Assembly: GCA_934500855.1 (NCBI GenBank)
Contig: CAKSUH010000049.1
Coordinates: forward strand, 1-8,615
Source: an uncultured Eubacteriales bacterium
GTDB taxonomy: Bacteria > Bacillota > Clostridia > Oscillospirales > CAG-272
DNA length: 8,615 nucleotides
Direction of reading: 5' to 3'
The notes beneath the pieces are model-generated. The model worked only from the letters and a program-made list of their open reading frames with translations, ran no database searches and was not told the DNA's origin. Made by a program: the position numbers and the translations under genes. Positions 6,688 to 8,615 of the stretch are shown here, in pieces. Every line of letters starts with the position of its first letter. The first letter of the stretch is position 1.

Positions 6688-7314
6688 ATGTTTTACTATA
6701 TCAGCGGAAAGCTCGTCCGTCTGGAGCCGACCTTTGCGGTGGTCGATGTCGGCGGCATCGGTTATAAGCTGACCGTCAGCGGTACGACCTACGAAGCCAT
6801 GCCGCCCCGCTCGGTTACCGATCCGCCGCAGGTCACGCTTTACACGCACCTTGCGGTACGGGAGGACGATATCGAACTCTACGGATTCGCCACACAGGCG
6901 GAACTTTTCTCCTTCCGGATGTTGCTTACCGTTTCGGGCGTCGGACCAAAAGCGGCGCTCGCGGTGCTTTCCCTGCTCTCTCCGGAAAAATTCGCGCTCG
7001 CGGTCTGCACCGATGACCGCAAGACCATCTCGCGTGCGAACGGGGTCGGTCCCAAAACGGCGGCAAGAATCATTCTGGAACTGAAGGACAAGATGCTGAA
7101 GGAAAACGGCGGTGCAATCCCGGACGGCGGCGCGATTTCCGCAGCCCCCTCCGCCCCGGCAGGCAGAGGCAAGCTGAGCGAAGCAGTCGACGCGCTGATC
7201 GTCCTCGGTTACTCACGCCCCGAGGCTCTGGCGGCGCTGAAAACGGTTGACACCGACCGACTGGAGCTGGAAGCCATCATCCGCGCGGCGCTGAAAAACC
7301 TGATGAAATACTGA
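6688..7314 (+). CDS. ruvA: RuvA, Holliday junction branch migration DNA-binding subunit
   Basis: RuvA is the tetrameric junction-binding protein that targets the RuvB motor to Holliday junctions. The 208-residue length is usual. Domain I (OB-fold) spans about 1-65, beginning MFYYISGKLV and including VVDVGGIGYKL (18-28). Domain II has two helix-hairpin-helix motifs, TVSGVGPKAALAVL at 81-94 and RANGVGPKTAARIIL at 116-130, which contact the DNA backbone. A Gly/Ala/Pro-rich linker at 141-160 leads to domain III, a helical RuvB-binding module at about 163-208 (LSEAVDALIVLGYSRPEALAAL). The start has AAAGGAG about 9 bases upstream and lies 6 bases after the YfhO fragment stop, so the genes share a transcript. 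An upstream nonsense codon could reduce ruvAB expression by polarity. Confidence 0.97.
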   Translation: MFYYISGKLVRLEPTFAVVDVGGIGYKLTVSGTTYEAMPPRSVTDPPQVTLYTHLAVREDDIELYGFATQAELFSFRMLLTVSGVGPKAALAVLSLLSPEKFALAVCTDDRKTISRANGVGPKTAARIILELKDKMLKENGGAIPDGGAISAAPSAPAGRGKLSEAVDALIVLGYSRPEALAALKTVDTDRLELEAIIRAALKNLMKY

Positions 7315-7338
7315 CGGCGAAAGGACTGACGGTCTGTT

Positions 7339-8412
7339 ATGGATACAAACGAATTCGATTTTGAAAACCGTATCATGAATACCGGGTATACCTCGGACGA
7401 TGCGGAAACCGAACTTTCCCTGCGTCCGAAGTACCTGGATGACTATATCGGGCAGGAAAAGACCAAGGAAATTCTTAAGGTTTATATCGCCGCCGCGAAA
7501 AAGCGCGGGGATCCGCTCGACCATGTCCTTCTTTACGGACCTCCCGGGCTTGGCAAGACCACGCTTGCGAATATCATCGCCTCCGAAATGGGGGTCAATA
7601 TCCGCATCACATCGGGTCCCGCCATCGAAAAACAGGGCGATCTCGCGGCGCTTCTGACCAACCTTTCCGAGGGAGATGTCCTGTTCATTGACGAGATTCA
7701 CCGCCTTTCCCGGTCGGTTGAGGAAATTCTTTACCCCGCAATGGAGGACTACGCGCTGGATATCATCATCGGCAAGGGTCCCTCTGCACGGAGCCTGCGG
7801 ATCGATTTGCCGAAATTCACGCTGATCGGCGCAACCACACGGACGGGTCAGATGACCACCCCTCTGCGCGACCGCTTCGGCGTGCTGATGAAACTGGAAC
7901 TTTACACGCCCGAAGAACTGGCGGAAATCGTAACCCGCAGTGCCGGAATTCTCGGTATGGAAATTTCGGGAGACGGCGCAAGAGAGATTGCGGGACGCTC
8001 GCGCGGAACCCCGCGTATTGCAAACCGCCTGCTCAAACGCGTGCGGGACTTCGCGCAGATCAAAGGCAACGGAGAGATTGACGCGGCAATTGCAAACTAT
8101 GCGCTGACCAAACTGGAAATCGATGGTTTGGGACTGGATAACACCGACCGTCGGATGCTCAAAACGATCATCGACTTTTACGACGGCGGTCCCGTTGGTC
8201 TGGAAACGCTCGCCGCAACTGTCGGAGAGGAAGCCGTAACGCTTGAGGATGTCTACGAACCCTACCTCATGCAGATCGGCTATCTCAGCCGCACGCCGCG
8301 AGGCAGATGCGTCACCCGCCTCGCCTATGAACACCTCGGCATCCCCTACCGTCCCCCGCAAGCCCCCGCCGAACAAATGCAGATGTTTGACAGCGGGAAC
8401 GACCCAAAATAA
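7339..8412 (+). CDS. ruvB: RuvB, Holliday junction branch migration ATP-dependent helicase
   Basis: RuvB is the hexameric AAA+ motor that drives branch migration with RuvA. The 357 residues include [15 protein letters not shown] (27-41), Walker [10 protein letters not shown] at 67-75, Walker B LFIDEIH at 115-121, sensor 1 GATTRTG at 164-170, the arginine-finger region PLRDRFG at 175-181, and sensor 2 in [11 protein letters not shown] (222-232). A C-terminal winged helix includes [17 protein letters not shown] (307-323). The extreme C-terminus, EQMQMFD (345-351), resembles a sliding-clamp-binding peptide. It starts 24 bases after ruvA. The only Shine-Dalgarno candidate, AAAGGA at 7320-7325, is 13 bases from the ATG, which is long. 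An in-frame TGA at 7327 rules out any start further upstream, so ATG 7339 is the best choice. Confidence 0.98.
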   Translation: MDTNEFDFENRIMNTGYTSDDAETELSLRPKYLDDYIGQEKTKEILKVYIAAAKKRGDPLDHVLLYGPPGLGKTTLANIIASEMGVNIRITSGPAIEKQGDLAALLTNLSEGDVLFIDEIHRLSRSVEEILYPAMEDYALDIIIGKGPSARSLRIDLPKFTLIGATTRTGQMTTPLRDRFGVLMKLELYTPEELAEIVTRSAGILGMEISGDGAREIAGRSRGTPRIANRLLKRVRDFAQIKGNGEIDAAIANYALTKLEIDGLGLDNTDRRMLKTIIDFYDGGPVGLETLAATVGEEAVTLEDVYEPYLMQIGYLSRTPRGRCVTRLAYEHLGIPYRPPQAPAEQMQMFDSGNDPK

Positions 8413-8420
8413 ACAACAAC

Positions 8421-8450
8421 GCCCCATTCGTCCAACCTGACGAATGGGGC
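8421..8450. terminator. Intrinsic terminator after ruvB, probably bidirectional
   Basis: A perfect 12-bp stem (8421-8432 with 8439-8450) closes a 6-base loop, starting 8 bases after the ruvB stop. On the plus strand the tail ATTCTCTATTTC is only moderately T-rich. On the minus strand the tail GTTGTTGTTTATTTT is more T-rich, suggesting it also stops transcription coming from a gene to the right. Confidence 0.85.
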
Positions 8451-8489
8451 ATTCTCTATTTCGAAATTTCTCCCTGAAATCCCCCAAAA

Positions 8490-8569
8490 AACTTCCCCAC
8501 AGAACCCCGCCCATCCAAAAAGCGAAACAAATTTTCGCCTAAGTAATGGCGGGGTCCTGTGGGGAAGTT
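8490..8569. repeat. Long imperfect palindrome with a nested hairpin
   Basis: The 22-base arms at 8490-8511 and 8548-8569 are complementary except for one A-C mismatch. Between them, GCGAAA (8522-8527) and TTTCGC (8533-8538) form a second, smaller hairpin with a 5-base loop. Outside the arms, CCCC at 8482-8485 and GGGG at 8571-8574 could extend the stem past an internal loop. No transposase or other gene is associated. It could be a REP- or MITE-like interspersed element or a strong terminator/attenuator; copy number in the genome would decide. Confidence 0.7.
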
Positions 8570-8612
8570 CGGGGAGGATGAGGGAGGCTTGGAGGGAGAA
8601 GGGACCCCCTCC
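8551..8612 (+). other. G-tract cluster with a canonical G-quadruplex pattern
   Basis: The plus strand has G-tracts at 8551-8554, 8561-8564, 8571-8574 and 8582-8584 with loops of 6, 6 and 7 bases, satisfying the G3+N1-7 pattern. Further GGG runs follow at 8594-8596 and 8601-8603. GGAGGG (8591-8596) can also pair with CCCTCC (8607-8612). The first two tracts lie within the palindrome's right arm, so the folds would compete. No gene is visible between 8413 and the right edge. Confidence 0.5.
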
Positions 8613-8615
8613 GAA

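Noticed and set aside
4135..6849. Long open frames on the minus strand opposite the YfhO-family gene (about 395 and 442 codons)
   Set aside because: They are antisense to a well-supported membrane protein, with no domain and no start signals. The second one also crosses the YfhO break and the ruvA start.
7213..8514. 433-codon minus-strand frame opposite ruvB, running into the terminal repeat
   Set aside because: It is antisense to the highly conserved ruvB and passes through the terminator hairpin, and its product has no recognisable features.
8413..8615. CRISPR array or insertion-sequence end in the right-hand repeat region
   Set aside because: There are no regularly spaced direct repeats and no transposase or target duplication is visible; the structure is a single palindrome plus G-tracts.

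Overview
The window looks like a piece of the core chromosome of a low-to-mid-GC Firmicute. It is most likely a Clostridia member of the Oscillospiraceae/Ruminococcaceae type. This is inferred from the group II ECF transporter module, a DUF951 protein, a YfhO-family membrane protein, a complete ruvCAB set and consensus sigma-A promoters. No mobile-element genes, CRISPR arrays, tRNAs or rRNAs are visible. I found no convincing new defence or biosynthetic system. The points of interest are regulatory, structural and one disrupted gene.

Layout. Two divergent operons fire from a 189-base intergenic region (3314-3502), each with a near-perfect promoter. The leftward operon reads ruvC, a PUA-less class I SAM-dependent methyltransferase, ecfA1, ecfA2 and ecfT, the last cut off by the left edge. 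Its junctions are tight: one gap of 12 bases, then overlaps of 4, 8 and 4 bases. The rightward operon reads a DUF951 protein, a large YfhO-family multispanning membrane protein, ruvA and ruvB. A 12-bp hairpin follows ruvB and is probably a terminator working in both directions. The last 165 bases hold no credible gene. They contain a long imperfect palindrome with a smaller hairpin inside it and a run of G-tracts fitting a G-quadruplex pattern.

How the genes work together. RuvA, RuvB and RuvC process Holliday junctions (branch migration and resolution). Their genes lie on opposite sides of one divergent promoter region, so they could still be coordinately expressed. EcfA1, EcfA2 and EcfT form the shared energizing module of group II ECF vitamin and metal importers; no substrate-binding S component lies in the window. 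The YfhO-family protein is probably a GT-C-type membrane glycosyltransferase acting on cell-envelope polymers.

Main anomaly. The YfhO-family reading frame has an in-frame TAA at 6205-6207. The same frame then continues from 6208 to 6681 and encodes the family's expected C-terminal end, including a last membrane helix. The gene is therefore split by a nonsense change, paired indels, or a sequence error.
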